In this document: piece after piece, positions 18,397 to 27,399 of the stretch
Layout: each line of letters starts with the position of its first letter
How positions within the stretch are numbered: the first letter of the stretch is position 1
NCBI GenBank assembly: GCA_017887425.1
Contig: JAGHHZ010000029.1
Span: 1-61,956 of the forward strand
Reading direction: 5' to 3'
Source of the DNA: Bacilli bacterium
GTDB taxonomy: Bacteria > Bacillota_I > Bacilli_A > RF39 > UBA660
Length of the DNA: 61,956 nt
Made by a program: the position numbers and the translations under genes
The notes under the pieces: generated by a model
Database searches by the model: none
Told to the model about the DNA's origin: nothing
What the model saw: the letters and a program-made list of their open reading frames with translations, nothing else

Positions 18397-18402
18397 ATTA
18401 TA
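18397..18402 (-). promoter_or_regulatory. Extended -10 promoter, minimal leader, rnc
   Basis: TGATATAAT on the minus strand, 16 nt before the TTG start at 18380. Confidence 0.55.
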
Positions 18403-18421
18403 TCATATTTAAAAAATAAAA

Positions 18422-18450
18422 TTTACTTTTTATTGGTTTTAAGGTATAAT
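18422..18450 (+). promoter_or_regulatory. Promoter of yidD, possibly leaderless
   Basis: TTTACT, 17-bp spacer, TATAAT (18445-18450) only 6 nt before the ATG, so transcription would begin at or next to the start codon. Confidence 0.5.
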
Positions 18451-18456
18451 TATTTT

Positions 18457-18684
18457 ATGAAATATTTTTTATTAGGATTCATAAAAGCATATCAAATGCT
18501 ACCTGGACCATGGCATAATATGTGTAGACACACGCCGACTTGTTCTAACTATGGAATCGAAGCTATTATGACTCACGGTAGTTTAAAAGGAAGTATTTTG
18601 ACAATTAAAAGGATTATTAGATGTAATCCTTTCGGTACTTTTGGTTATGACCCAGTACCACCAAAGAAAGAGGTTAAAAAATGA
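18457..18684 (+). CDS. yidD: Membrane protein insertion efficiency factor YidD
   Basis: 75 residues. The YidD signature is clear: [20 protein letters not shown], then RIIRCNPFG and GYDPVP. It helps insertion of membrane proteins with YidC. The ATG at 18457 gives the normal family length; the frame is open further upstream to 18286, but that part overlaps rnc and has no family match. TATAAT ends 6 nt before the ATG. The stop overlaps the next gene's start as ATGA, so the lipoprotein downstream is translationally coupled. Confidence 0.95.
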   Translation: MKYFLLGFIKAYQMLPGPWHNMCRHTPTCSNYGIEAIMTHGSLKGSILTIKRIIRCNPFGTFGYDPVPPKKEVKK

Positions 18685-19583
18685 AAAAAATTATTTTAGT
18701 TTTATTAAGTGTCTTATGTTTAACAGGATGCTTTAAAAGAGATAGTATGGAAGATATTAATGTCTATACAACTATTTATCCAATCGAATTCGTAACTGAA
18801 ATTCTATACGGTGATTATGGCGAAATAAATAGTATTTATCCTAATGGCGTAAATATCCAACTAGAAAGATGTGAAGAAAATTGTAATAATTTACTATATA
18901 CTTTAACTGAAAAACAAATTACCGATATTAGTCAGAATGATTTATTTATCTTTAATTCTCTATTATATGAAGGTGATTATGTTAAACCAATGTTAGAAAA
19001 CAATAAAAATTTAAAAATAATCAATGCCGCTGACAATTTAACAGAAGATGAATTTTACGGTTTAGAAGAAATGTGGTTAGATCCTTCACGACTATTAACT
19101 TTAGCACGTAACATTAAAAATGGTTTCGATGAATACATTGATAACTACTATTTAAAACAAGAAATAGAAACTAACTTTAAAGAATTAAAAGAACAATTAG
19201 ACAAATTAGGCTCAGAATTAGCTGATACCACTAAAAATGCTGATAATAAAATTATCGTAACTAATCGCGATACATTTAACTTTTTATCAAGAGATAAATT
19301 TGGTTTAACTGTTTACTCATTAGAAGAAAATGAAAATCTAACTCAAAAAACAATTAGTGATGTTAGGTCTTTAATTAACGATGGTACAATTAAATATATT
19401 TATATAGGACAATATGACGAACCAAATGAAACAATTAATAATTTAATTGAAGGAACTGATGTAGAAATAGTTAAATTACATATGTTAACCAATTTAACTG
19501 AAACAGAAATTAGTAACAAACAAGATTATTTTACATTAATGCGCGAAAATATTGAATTATTACGAAAAAATTTATATAATTAA
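18681..19583 (+). CDS. ZnuA-like lipoprotein lacking the metal-binding histidines
   Basis: 300 residues with a lipoprotein signal ([10 protein letters not shown], lipobox Cys at 16). The body follows the cluster A-I metal-binding protein fold: [16 protein letters not shown], the WLDP segment and LGSELADTT. In true Zn/Mn binders the ligands are His in P-H, in H-x-WLDP and in TSHDAF, plus a C-terminal acid. Here the sites read YPNGVN, EMWLDP and TNRDTF, so all three His are replaced. No permease or ATPase gene accompanies it, and it is coupled to yidD. It probably does not import zinc; another ligand or a structural role is possible. Confidence 0.75.
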   Translation: MKKIILVLLSVLCLTGCFKRDSMEDINVYTTIYPIEFVTEILYGDYGEINSIYPNGVNIQLERCEENCNNLLYTLTEKQITDISQNDLFIFNSLLYEGDYVKPMLENNKNLKIINAADNLTEDEFYGLEEMWLDPSRLLTLARNIKNGFDEYIDNYYLKQEIETNFKELKEQLDKLGSELADTTKNADNKIIVTNRDTFNFLSRDKFGLTVYSLEENENLTQKTISDVRSLINDGTIKYIYIGQYDEPNETINNLIEGTDVEIVKLHMLTNLTETEISNKQDYFTLMRENIELLRKNLYN

Positions 19584-19599
19584 TTAAGGAGGTTTATAT

Positions 19600-20352
19600 A
19601 TGTGGGTATTTGTTATAATTATTGCATTTATTATTCTAATTTCAATTAAACAAATCGACGAATATGAAAGAGGAGTTAAATTTACAACCGGAAAGTTCAC
19701 TAAAATGATGGAGCCAGGTTGGCGATTAGTACTTCCAATATTTCAATCTTACAAAAAAGTCGATATCAGAACTAAAGCTGTCGATGTTCCAGAACAAGAA
19801 GCTATTACAAGAGATAACGTTTCGGTAAAAATCAATGCTGTTATTTACTATAAAGTATTCGATGCTTCTAAAGCAATATTGGCTGTTGAAAACTTTAGAT
19901 ATGCTGTTAGCCAACTAGCCCAAACCACAATGCGTAATGCAGTTGGAGCTGTATCATTAGATGAATTATTAGGTGAAAGAGAAAAAATTTCAACTGAAAT
20001 TTGTAATCTGATCGACCAAGCTACTGACCCATGGGGAATAAAAGTAGAAAATGTCGAATTAAAAGATATTTCTTTACCTGAAGAAATGAAACGAGTTTTA
20101 GCTAAAGCTGCTGAAGCCGAAAGAGAAAAACTAGCAGTTATCACAAAAGCTTCTGGTGAAGTTGAAGCTTCTAAAAATTTAGCTAAAGCTGCCGAAATAA
20201 TGTCTTCTACTCCTGGAGCATTACATTTAAGAACACTATCAACATTAAATGATGTTAGTTCTGACCAATCAAATACTATTATTTTTGCAGTACCACTTGA
20301 AGTATTAAGAGCATTCGAGAATAATGATATAACTAAAGTAATTAAAAAATAG
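19600..20352 (+). CDS. SPFH/band-7 (stomatin-like, slipin) membrane protein
   Basis: 250 residues: an N-terminal membrane hairpin (about 1-16), then the band-7 domain with IDEYERGVKFTTGKF, PGWRLVLPIFQSYKKVDIRTK, and ISLPEEMKRVLAKAAEAERE leading into the coiled coil. Slipins scaffold membrane microdomains. Most are paired with an NfeD partner; none is seen here. AGGAGG stands before the ATG, and the 16-bp gap from the lipoprotein suggests cotranscription. A bidirectional terminator follows. Confidence 0.93.
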   Translation: MWVFVIIIAFIILISIKQIDEYERGVKFTTGKFTKMMEPGWRLVLPIFQSYKKVDIRTKAVDVPEQEAITRDNVSVKINAVIYYKVFDASKAILAVENFRYAVSQLAQTTMRNAVGAVSLDELLGEREKISTEICNLIDQATDPWGIKVENVELKDISLPEEMKRVLAKAAEAEREKLAVITKASGEVEASKNLAKAAEIMSSTPGALHLRTLSTLNDVSSDQSNTIIFAVPLEVLRAFENNDITKVIKK

Positions 20353-20370
20353 GCTTAAACGCCTATTTTT
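20345..20370. terminator. Bidirectional terminator
   Basis: AAAAATAGGC / GCCTATTTTT, containing the stop codons of both convergent genes. Confidence 0.9.
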
Positions 20371-21581
20371 TGTGTCCAATCTTTTCCTTCAATAATTCTT
20401 GTTACCATCATTGAACTAGAAGTATCTCCCACTACATTTAAACAAGTTGCTGGTGGATCAATTAACCAACCGATAGTAGCAATAATTGGAAAAGCTTCTA
20501 AAGGGAAACCATATAACGATACGATTAACATTTCCCCGATTAAACCACCACCAGGAATACCCGACATAACAACAGCTGACAAAACGGCTATTAATATAGC
20601 AATTAAATAAGTGTCTAGTCCAGTAAAAGACATATTAAAAATTCCAAATAAGAAAGCTATTTTTAATATTGCTCCCATACTAGACCCTTCCATATGCATA
20701 GTAGCACCAATTGGTAAAGTTACTTCTCTTATATCTTTAGGAACTCCAATATCACGAGCAGTCTCTAAATTAGTTGGAAGAGACGCCAATGAAGATTGAG
20801 TTGCTAAAGATGTTGCTGTTACTGGTAATATATTTTTATAAAACAACTTAATTCCTTTTTTCTTATCAGATAAATAACTATATAATGTATAAAATATAAC
20901 GAAATATACTACACACATTACATAATATAAAATCATACTTCTAGCATAACTACCGATTAATTGTGGCCCGAATTCACCAATTAAAGAAGCAAAATAAGCA
21001 CATAATCCAATTGGGGCATAATACATTATAATTTTAACTATTTTCATCATTACTTCCGATATTGCTTCTAAACTTCTTGCCACATTTTTGGCTTTATCGC
21101 CAACTAATGCAATACCAATTCCAAAAAGAATCGAAAATATAATTAAAGGTAACATATGTTCTCGCGATAAAATTTCAGTAAAATCAGTAACAGTAATAGC
21201 CGAAACAATTTGTTCTCCAATACTGATACTAGTTTGTTCTCCAGCCTCTAAAACAATATTGGCATCGCCAACCGGATCAATTAATTTTATCGCCACTAAC
21301 ATTAAAACTGCCGCAACCGCACTTGTCACAATAAATATTAAAAAGACATATTTTAAAATTTTACCTAATCTTTTTAAATTAACCATATTAGCTATACTGC
21401 TTGATATTGTAAAAAAGACTAATGGTACAACGATTGTATACATTAAATTTAAGAAAACACTACCAAATGGTTTTAAAATAACCGCATCCTCTTTTAAGAA
21501 AACTCCTAATACACAACCAATAATAATGGCACATAATAGGATAATTGGAAATCGATAATTTTTCCAAAAACTACTTTTCAT
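20355..21581 (-). CDS. Dicarboxylate/glutamate:cation symporter (DAACS family)
   Basis: 408 residues, with the glutamate-transporter fold. Visible motifs are VPLVFFTISSSIANM, the Ser-rich TATSLATQSSLASLPTN reentrant loop, GATMHMEGSSMGAILKIAFLFG and IPGGGLIGEM, with the family's C-terminal ATIGWLIDPPATCLNVVGD. It imports acidic amino acids or C4-dicarboxylates with Na+ or H+. The Asp in DPPATCLNVVGD is at the usual substrate and cation site. GGGAGGT before the ATG. Single-gene unit, convergent with the stomatin gene. Substrate choice cannot be settled. Confidence 0.93.
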   Translation of the reverse strand: MKSSFWKNYRFPIILLCAIIIGCVLGVFLKEDAVILKPFGSVFLNLMYTIVVPLVFFTISSSIANMVNLKRLGKILKYVFLIFIVTSAVAAVLMLVAIKLIDPVGDANIVLEAGEQTSISIGEQIVSAITVTDFTEILSREHMLPLIIFSILFGIGIALVGDKAKNVARSLEAISEVMMKIVKIIMYYAPIGLCAYFASLIGEFGPQLIGSYARSMILYYVMCVVYFVIFYTLYSYLSDKKKGIKLFYKNILPVTATSLATQSSLASLPTNLETARDIGVPKDIREVTLPIGATMHMEGSSMGAILKIAFLFGIFNMSFTGLDTYLIAILIAVLSAVVMSGIPGGGLIGEMLIVSLYGFPLEAFPIIATIGWLIDPPATCLNVVGDTSSSMMVTRIIEGKDWTQKIGV

Positions 21582-21634
21582 TTTAACCTCCCATTAAATT
21601 ATATTTTTTTAATATATAAATATTTCCTAAAACA

Positions 21635-21640
21635 TATAAT
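21635..21640 (+). promoter_or_regulatory. -10 box, minimal leader, C26 hydrolase
   Basis: TATAAT 16 nt before the ATG at 21657, with GAGGTGA between. Confidence 0.55.
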
Positions 21641-21656
21641 ATAACGAGGTGAATTT

Positions 21657-22253
21657 ATGTATATAGGTATAATTGGAAGAAAAAATGATGATAAAATAAC
21701 TTTTAACAAAGAAATAATCGATGTAATTAAAAAATATGACTTTATACCTTTAGGAATAATCGTTGATTTTGAAAATAATAGTGGTAACGAATTTATAAAG
21801 ACCAAACCATTAATCGATTTATGTAGTGGTATTATATTACAAGGAGGATCTGACTATTATGATATCGATATAATTATAACTAAATATTTGCATAAAAATA
21901 ATATTCCTACTTTAGGAATATGTTTAGGTATGCAAACAATGGCAATGGCATTTAATGGAAATATGGGCGATATCAATAATCATAAAAGTGATAAATTATA
22001 TGTTCATAGTGTCGATATAAATAAAGATTCAAAATTATATGATATTTTAAAAAAAGATAAAATAATAGTTAATAGTCGTCATAAATCTTATATTATAAAT
22101 ACTGATTTAAAAGTAAGCGGTCAAGCAAATATTATTGAAGCTATTGAAGATAATGCTAAAGATTTCTTTATCGGTGTACAATGGCATCCTGAAACTTTAA
22201 TGGATGAAAACAGCATTTTGCTTTTTAATAACTTCTTTTCGAGTATAAAATGA
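21657..22253 (+). CDS. Class I glutamine-amidotransferase-like hydrolase (peptidase C26)
   Basis: 198 residues, shorter than typical gamma-glutamyl-GABA hydrolases (about 230-250). The triad region is present: nucleophile Cys in LGICLGMQTMAMAF, and His and Glu in GVQWHPETL. GGSDYYD and NSRHKSYI are also typical. It would cleave gamma-glutamyl amide bonds, for example of gamma-glutamyl-GABA or related amides; a substrate in peptidoglycan metabolism has not been excluded. Stands alone upstream of the tRNA cluster with its own promoter. Confidence 0.85.
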   Translation: MYIGIIGRKNDDKITFNKEIIDVIKKYDFIPLGIIVDFENNSGNEFIKTKPLIDLCSGIILQGGSDYYDIDIIITKYLHKNNIPTLGICLGMQTMAMAFNGNMGDINNHKSDKLYVHSVDINKDSKLYDILKKDKIIVNSRHKSYIINTDLKVSGQANIIEAIEDNAKDFFIGVQWHPETLMDENSILLFNNFFSSIK

Positions 22254-22283
22254 CAAAAAAATTAAAAAATTTAACAAAAGTAC

Positions 22284-22312
22284 TTGTCAAAAGCTAAAAA
22301 ATAAGGTATACT
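22284..22312 (+). promoter_or_regulatory. Promoter of the tRNA-Ile/Asn/Glu cluster
   Basis: TTGTCA, 17-bp spacer, TATACT, ending 19 nt before the first tRNA. Confidence 0.8.
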
Positions 22313-22331
22313 TAAAGAGCATTTTAATTTT

Positions 22332-22408
<77 letters not shown>

Positions 22409-22412
22409 TTAC

Positions 22413-22489
22413 GCCTTAATAGCTCAGTCGGTTAGAGCACTTGACTGTTAATCAAGGGGTCGTAGGTTCGAGTCCTACTTGAGGCGCCA
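22413..22489 (+). tRNA. tRNA-Asn (GTT anticodon)
   Basis: Acceptor stem GCCTTAA / TTGAGGC, anticodon loop CTGTTAA, TTCGAGT T loop, encoded CCA; 77 nt. Confidence 0.97.
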
Positions 22490-22490
22490 T

Positions 22491-22567
22491 GGCCAGTTGG
22501 TGAAGTGGCTTAACACACTGCCCTTTCACGGCAGCATTCACGGGTTCGAATCCCGTACTGGTCACCA
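22491..22567 (+). tRNA. tRNA-Glu (TTC anticodon)
   Basis: Acceptor stem GGCCAGT / ACTGGTC (one G-T pair), anticodon loop CTTTCAC, TTCGAAT T loop, encoded CCA; 77 nt. Only one base separates it from tRNA-Asn. Confidence 0.97.
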
Positions 22568-22580
22568 AAGAGTATGTGTG

Positions 22581-22608
22581 AAAGAACTAATTTAGTTCTT
22601 TTTTTATT
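22581..22608 (+). terminator. Terminator of the tRNA cluster
   Basis: AAAGAAC / GTTCTTT stem followed by a T run. Confidence 0.85.
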
Positions 22609-22611
22609 TTA

Positions 22612-22642
22612 TTAGAAAAAAAATAACGAATCAATCGTTATT
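22612..22642 (-). terminator. Terminator of ddl
   Basis: Minus strand AATAACGA / TCGTTATT stem and a following T run, overlapping the ddl stop. Confidence 0.85.
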
Positions 22643-23825
22643 TTAATTTTCCTTTAACTCCTTTACTACCACTAAAATTACTTAATATATTAGTGTCAAA
22701 AGAATATGTCTTTTGATGTTTTTGTTTATATTGCTTAATCGCTAAAGTAATCATCTCATCTAATAATTGCTCATAAGGCTTATCTGTAGCTTCCCAAAGA
22801 TAAAATGATAAACTACCAGGTATTGTATTTGGTTCATTAATATAAATTTTGTTACTTTTACCATCGATTAAAAAGTCAATACGACACACACCACTTAAGT
22901 TAAGTGCTCTAAACACATCTTTAGCTATCTCTTTTACTTTATTAGTTGTTTTTTCATCTAATCTAGCTGGAATTACACGATTAGTACTAGCCATTCCTTT
23001 AGAACCTTTAGTAGCAACTTTAGACTTACCACCACCTAAATATTTATCTTGATAAGTTAAAAATTCAGCTGTGCTCATAACTTCTTCTAAAGTACTGGCT
23101 TGTTGATTTTGATAATTACCTAACACACTACAATTAACTTCGATTAAATTTTCAACTGCTTTTTCAACAATTATCTTAGTATCATAATTAATAGCCTCTT
23201 CAATCGCATTTTCTAGTCCCTCAATATTTTTAACATAGGTAATTCCAACACTACTTCCTAAAGATGCTGGCTTAACAATAAGTGGGAAACCTAACTTTTT
23301 ACATTTTTTAATAATCTCATCTCGATCTTGATAATATTCGTTATCAAAAAACCAGACATAAGGAACAATCGGTAATTCAAGACTTGCAAATATTTGTTTC
23401 ATGACGACCTTATCTTGACCTAAACTAGATCCTAAAACTCCACTACCAATATAAGGGACACCAACCATCTCTAAATATCCTTGAATTGTTCCATCTTCCA
23501 TGTTATTGCCATGAACTACTGGTAAAACTATATCAAGATCAGCGATAATTGTTCTAAATAAACCTAATGATTGTAATCTAAATGCCCCATTTCTATTATA
23601 CAAAATAACTTTTTTAGCATATCTTTTTAAAGTATCAAAATCACGATACATATCAATATCAGAAAGCATTTTACCTGTATACCAAGTTCTATCTTTTGAA
23701 ATATAAATTGGATAGATTTCATATTTTTCTTTATTTAAATGATTCATTGCCTGAACAGCTGAAATAATACTAACCTCATGTTCAACTGTTGTACCTCCAA
23801 AAATAACTCCAACTTTTATTTTCAT
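22638..23825 (-). CDS. ddl: D-alanine--D-alanine ligase
   Basis: 395 residues, longer than the usual 300-370, the excess at the C-terminus (KQKHQKTYSFDTNILS...). ATP-grasp ligase joining two D-Ala for peptidoglycan. Motifs: GVIFGGTTVEHEVSIISA at the N-terminus, VHGNNMEDGTIQGYLEM, PYIGSGVLGSSLGQDK, the glycine-rich PASLGSSVGIT, CRIDFLID and NEPNTIPGS with the Mg-binding Glu and Asn. The 1-bp TAATG overlap with the upstream hydrolase suggests coupling. The ligase product's D-Ala-D-Ala end is the target of the VanY-type enzymes in this window. Confidence 0.95.
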   Translation of the reverse strand: MKIKVGVIFGGTTVEHEVSIISAVQAMNHLNKEKYEIYPIYISKDRTWYTGKMLSDIDMYRDFDTLKRYAKKVILYNRNGAFRLQSLGLFRTIIADLDIVLPVVHGNNMEDGTIQGYLEMVGVPYIGSGVLGSSLGQDKVVMKQIFASLELPIVPYVWFFDNEYYQDRDEIIKKCKKLGFPLIVKPASLGSSVGITYVKNIEGLENAIEEAINYDTKIIVEKAVENLIEVNCSVLGNYQNQQASTLEEVMSTAEFLTYQDKYLGGGKSKVATKGSKGMASTNRVIPARLDEKTTNKVKEIAKDVFRALNLSGVCRIDFLIDGKSNKIYINEPNTIPGSLSFYLWEATDKPYEQLLDEMITLAIKQYKQKHQKTYSFDTNILSNFSGSKGVKGKLK

Positions 23826-24559
23826 TACTTACCATCTCCTATAAAACTTTTTAAAACTCTAATTGTTTGATCGAATCTTTCTAAATAAGCATAATGACTG
23901 CATCCATCATAAGTTACTAACCCACAGTTATCAATTAGTTTTTCCAATTCATAAGCATCGTTAATACTAACTGCTTTATCTAAAGTTCCCCAAATTAATA
24001 ATGTCGGACACTTTATTTTATTTAGCTTATCTGATATATCATAATTAACATGTTCAACCATTATTTTGCGCATCATATCGCTAGCATTTTTATAATCAGT
24101 CGAACCAATATGTTTTTTAGCAAAGCCTTCTAATTTATTTAATCCAGGTATTTTTTTAGCTGTCTTAAGTATCTTAGTTTTTAAAGAAGGATTAGCTACA
24201 TATTTCTTATAAGGACTGGCTAAACATACTAATTTACAAACATCGTACTTAGTAGCATACAATAATCCTATTTTACCGCCAAAGGAATGACCAATAATAA
24301 CAGGATTACTAACACCTAAATTATCTAACATTTCCTTTAAAGCATCAGCATAATCATCGATTGTCCAAACTGTTTTTGGCTCAGGACTGTTTCCAAAGCC
24401 AGGTAAATCTAAAATTATAATCCGATTTGTTTCTTTAAAATGATTTCCAATTCCTTGCATCATTTGAATATTTTGACCCCATCCATGTAATAAAACAATA
24501 GCTTCAGAGTCTTCTTTTCCATAATCCAAATAATTGATATCGACATTTTTAACTATCAT
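23825..24559 (-). CDS. Alpha/beta hydrolase
   Basis: 244 residues of the canonical fold: oxyanion region LLHGWGQN, nucleophile elbow IGHSFGGKIG (Ser), acid Asp in WGTLDKAV and His in CSHYAYLE. Substrate unknown; small-molecule ester or acyl hydrolase. The start is ATG 24559, preceded by AAGGTGA and TATAAT 16 nt upstream; an earlier in-frame start (24619) would lie before the promoter and inside the neighbouring gene's stop region. Cotranscribed with ddl through a TAATG overlap. Confidence 0.9.
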   Translation of the reverse strand: MIVKNVDINYLDYGKEDSEAIVLLHGWGQNIQMMQGIGNHFKETNRIIILDLPGFGNSPEPKTVWTIDDYADALKEMLDNLGVSNPVIIGHSFGGKIGLLYATKYDVCKLVCLASPYKKYVANPSLKTKILKTAKKIPGLNKLEGFAKKHIGSTDYKNASDMMRKIMVEHVNYDISDKLNKIKCPTLLIWGTLDKAVSINDAYELEKLIDNCGLVTYDGCSHYAYLERFDQTIRVLKSFIGDGK

Positions 24560-24575
24560 TTTCTCACCTTTTATA

Positions 24576-24581
24576 ATTATA
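24576..24581 (-). promoter_or_regulatory. Extended -10 promoter, minimal leader, hydrolase-ddl operon
   Basis: TGGTATAAT on the minus strand 16 nt before the ATG at 24559, with AAGGTGA between. Confidence 0.6.
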
Positions 24582-24608
24582 CCATTTTTTTCTATAATAT
24601 TAAAGACT

Positions 24609-25034
24609 TCAACTGTCAATTATGTCAAATGTCATATTTTCTATTTTTAAATTTCTAATAGTACTTTCACTACTGTATACTTTCATTTTTTTAATTTTAA
24701 TGCCACTAATTTTCAAATTTAAAGCATTACTTCGATATCCTTTTTTAATAAGTAAATTTACGAATTCTTGTTTAAAATCATTAATATTTTTAAACTGATA
24801 TCTTGTTTTCACTTGTTTATATAAAGGATTGATATATGGCTCAATCCAAATAACATCAATATTTTTAAAATAATCATCAAAATTATTAGTTGAAATATTT
24901 TGACCTTTAAATTCTAGAATATAAAAACTATAATCATTATTTACTGCATTAAAAGTTGGAATTATTTCTTTTTCAAGATTAATATTTAAAAAAATAAAAA
25001 AACAAATAGTAAAAGTTAAAATAATTTTTTTCAT
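24609..25034 (-). CDS. Small secreted or anchored protein of unknown function
   Basis: 141 residues starting with a clear export signal (MKKIILTFTICFFIFLNI, no lipobox Cys). The rest is a small alpha/beta domain with many Asn, Ile and Lys. No family recognised. GGTGAAAGTTT precedes the ATG. It lies between the GT2 and the hydrolase-ddl operon, so an envelope role is plausible but unproven. Confidence 0.6.
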   Translation of the reverse strand: MKKIILTFTICFFIFLNINLEKEIIPTFNAVNNDYSFYILEFKGQNISTNNFDDYFKNIDVIWIEPYINPLYKQVKTRYQFKNINDFKQEFVNLLIKKGYRSNALNLKISGIKIKKMKVYSSESTIRNLKIENMTFDIIDS

Positions 25035-25073
25035 AAACTTTCACCATTTGTATTTTAAACATTTTTTATAAAA

Positions 25074-26303
25074 TTATTTCTTTATTTCATCAATTCCCAC
25101 ACTTCTTTTATGTTTGATTGGTTCCCAAGTTAAATCTTTTTTAAATAAACAGATAAAGTTAATTGGAATCCATGTCAACATGAAAAGAGTAAATAATAAA
25201 ATCCCAGACATAATTTCTTTAACACTTTTCTTATTATAGACAACTACAAAGATATTAATAGCTACATTAGCTATATATGCAGCTAAGAAAAATAAAATAC
25301 CGTATGAATACATATAAGCAAAAACATCATATAATTGAATTCCTAAAATTCTAAATATAACTAAAACAATAGTTAAAAGAGTTGCTAGTATTTGCATATA
25401 TGGCGCCATAAAAGATAACAACATATCTAAACAAGGCAAGAAACTTGTCTTAAGATAAGTTCTTCCTAATCTTCTACTATAGTGCCTAAAACATTGAATA
25501 TTCCCCATTGACCATCTTTTTCTTTGTTTCCAAGAAGCCTTAAATTCAGTTGGCTGTTCATCATAAGTAATAGCATCTTCGACAAAGACAATTTTAATAC
25601 CATTTAAAGCACATTGTGCAGTAAACTCAACATCTTCAGTTAAAGTAACTGTATTAAAGCCATACTCATCGATAATCTCTTTTTTTACCATAAAACCAGT
25701 ACCATTGATACTTGATGAACCACCCATTTGCATACGAGCTTTACTAAAGAAAAAATTTTGAATCCAATAAAAAATAGAATAACTACCACTAATCCAGTTA
25801 TCACTAGGATTCTTACTATCTCTAAATCCTTGTGCTACTTTATGACCATCACATAAAGCATCATTCATACGAGCTAAAAACTCTGGATGAACAACATTAT
25901 CAGCATCAAAAATGATATAAGCATCAATATCTTTATGTTTAGACAATTTATCAAAAGTAAATTTTAAAACTTCTCCTTTTGATTTAGTTGGAACTGTACA
26001 TTTTATTATTTTAGCCCCAGCTTCTTTAGCTACTTTTTCAGTGTCATCAGTACAGTTATTAGGTATTACATAAACATCATATAAATCTTTTGGATAGTCC
26101 TGTAACAATAAACTTTTAACTAAATGTCCGATAACCCCTTCTTCATTTCTCGATGCAATTAATACTGCAAACTTATGCTTTGGATCATGTTTTTTTATAA
26201 TTTTTTTATGAATATTTTTAAATCCAAAAAAACCGGTAATTAAAAAATATAACCCGTAAGTCAAAGAAAAAATAAATAAAATATAATATATCGCTTGTAT
26301 CAC
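25074..26303 (-). CDS. Processive family-2 glycosyltransferase, membrane-bound (PgaC/BcsA-like)
   Basis: 409 residues: one N-terminal membrane helix, a cytoplasmic GT2 domain and about four C-terminal helices (about 280-395). The processive motifs are all visible: ASRNEEGVIGHLVKSLL, DADN in YIIFDADNVVHPE, TED in TLTEDVEFTAQ, and the QRKRW box. Such enzymes polymerise and export a beta-linked polysaccharide, or add single sugars to lipids. GTG start with GGAGTGA upstream; TATGGTATAAT promoter further upstream. No partner deacetylase adjoins it, though NodB proteins occur elsewhere in the window. Confidence 0.88.
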   Translation of the reverse strand: MIQAIYYILFIFSLTYGLYFLITGFFGFKNIHKKIIKKHDPKHKFAVLIASRNEEGVIGHLVKSLLLQDYPKDLYDVYVIPNNCTDDTEKVAKEAGAKIIKCTVPTKSKGEVLKFTFDKLSKHKDIDAYIIFDADNVVHPEFLARMNDALCDGHKVAQGFRDSKNPSDNWISGSYSIFYWIQNFFFSKARMQMGGSSSINGTGFMVKKEIIDEYGFNTVTLTEDVEFTAQCALNGIKIVFVEDAITYDEQPTEFKASWKQRKRWSMGNIQCFRHYSRRLGRTYLKTSFLPCLDMLLSFMAPYMQILATLLTIVLVIFRILGIQLYDVFAYMYSYGILFFLAAYIANVAINIFVVVYNKKSVKEIMSGILLFTLFMLTWIPINFICLFKKDLTWEPIKHKRSVGIDEIKK

Positions 26304-26364
26304 TAAAATTCACTCCTAATTCAAATTCGAGTATATTATACCATATTTTTATAAAATAACAAAA

Positions 26365-26802
26365 CTATAAAAATTTTTTTAATTCTGCAATTGATTCTTG
26401 TTGAAACTTTAAAAATGCTTCTGCTTGTTTTAGTGTTTTTTTATCTATATTCTCACTATATTTGCTTATTTTCTTTTCCATATCTAAAGTCCCCATAGTT
26501 AATCCTTTAATTAACATATCAGCAATTCTTGAATCACTATTATCGACAATAACTTCTTTTTTTATTCCGAAACTAGACCCCATTTTAGCCATCATTCCAC
26601 TACTTTTAGGATTTACTTTTTCTTTTTTTAATTGTTTTTTAAAATCTTTATAATAGTTTTCATAGTTTTTCAAAATATCCTCGATAACTTTAATTATTTT
26701 ATTATCTTTTCCTTTTAATTCATTAAGTAACGTTTCTAAAGAATATGTTGCCATTTCACTATCTTGATACATGTGTTCTAACACTTCATTATTTTCATTC
26801 AT
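26365..26802 (-). CDS. Helical protein of unknown function
   Basis: 145 residues, predicted almost entirely helical with no signal. Conserved-looking segments are SGMMAKMGSSFGIKKE and SRIADMLIKGLTMGTLDMEKKI, in a four-helix arrangement. I recognise this type as occurring in gut Bacillota but cannot name a function. ATG 26802 is chosen because AGGAGATG lies before it; an in-frame ATG at 26850 has no RBS and lies in the rpoE terminator. Confidence 0.6.
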   Translation of the reverse strand: MNENNEVLEHMYQDSEMATYSLETLLNELKGKDNKIIKVIEDILKNYENYYKDFKKQLKKEKVNPKSSGMMAKMGSSFGIKKEVIVDNSDSRIADMLIKGLTMGTLDMEKKISKYSENIDKKTLKQAEAFLKFQQESIAELKKFL

Positions 26803-26847
26803 TTTATCATCTCCTATTTTATATTGAACTAAAAATAAAATTTTATA

Positions 26848-26878
26848 CAAAAAAAGAATTAGTTTTCTTCTAATTCTT
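26848..26878 (-). terminator. Terminator of rpoE
   Basis: AAGAATTAG / CTAATTCTT with a T run on the minus strand; the stem is made from the last codons and stop of rpoE. Confidence 0.85.
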
Positions 26879-27290
26879 CATCAGTTAAAATAGCTAAATC
26901 ATCTAATTCTTCATCATTATCATCTAACTCTTCATCGTCAATAGCTGAATCAATATCTTCCTCATATTCATCAGTTACTTCTTCTTCATCTTCTTCTTCG
27001 ATTTCCTCTTCCTCATCTTCATCATCGTCTAAAACAATTGCGACTGGTGTTTTTTCTCTTAAGTCCCATTCGTTGTTATCAAGAAAAACAAATCTTTTAT
27101 CAGTTGATAAAGATGTATAATAATCCCCTATTTTATCAGTATATTCTTCATCAGTATATCCCAATAAGTCACAAATTTTGCGGAAAATAACTGGTGTTGT
27201 AAACGTTTTATTTTCTTCCTTTAAAATCAACTCTGTTAAATCAGCATAAGATAATATTTCTAATTCTTCTAATTTCATATTTTTTAACAT
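26859..27290 (-). CDS. rpoE: RNA polymerase delta subunit
   Basis: 143 residues. N-terminal HARE-HTH domain (about 1-90: LSYADLTELILKEENKTF, RKICDLLGYTDEEY, and DLREKT at its end) followed by a long acidic tail of Asp and Glu, as in the Bacilli delta factor that speeds recycling of polymerase. Start at 27290 with AGGAGG upstream; an upstream in-frame ATG (27326) precedes the predicted transcription start. Delta is restricted to Bacilli and their relatives, useful for classifying the organism. Confidence 0.93.
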   Translation of the reverse strand: MLKNMKLEELEILSYADLTELILKEENKTFTTPVIFRKICDLLGYTDEEYTDKIGDYYTSLSTDKRFVFLDNNEWDLREKTPVAIVLDDDEDEEEEIEEEDEEEVTDEYEEDIDSAIDDEELDDNDEELDDLAILTDEELEEN

Positions 27291-27324
27291 TCTGATTACC
27301 TCCTTGCATAAATATATCAGTCCC

Positions 27325-27352
27325 ATTTTAACATATTTTAAAAATGTGTCAA
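27325..27352 (-). promoter_or_regulatory. Promoter of rpoE
   Basis: TTGACA (27352-27347), 16-bp spacer, TAAAAT (27330-27325). Confidence 0.75.
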
Positions 27353-27399
27353 GACTATTTTTATAATATGTTGCAACTTATTAAAAATATACTATTATT

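Noticed and set aside
18286..18456. Longer yidD reading from 18286
   Set aside because: The added 57 residues overlap rnc antisense, lack an RBS, and precede the yidD promoter; YidD is normally about 75 residues.
18681..19583. Call as a standard zinc-uptake lipoprotein (znuA)
   Set aside because: All three His ligands are replaced and no ABC transporter genes are near.
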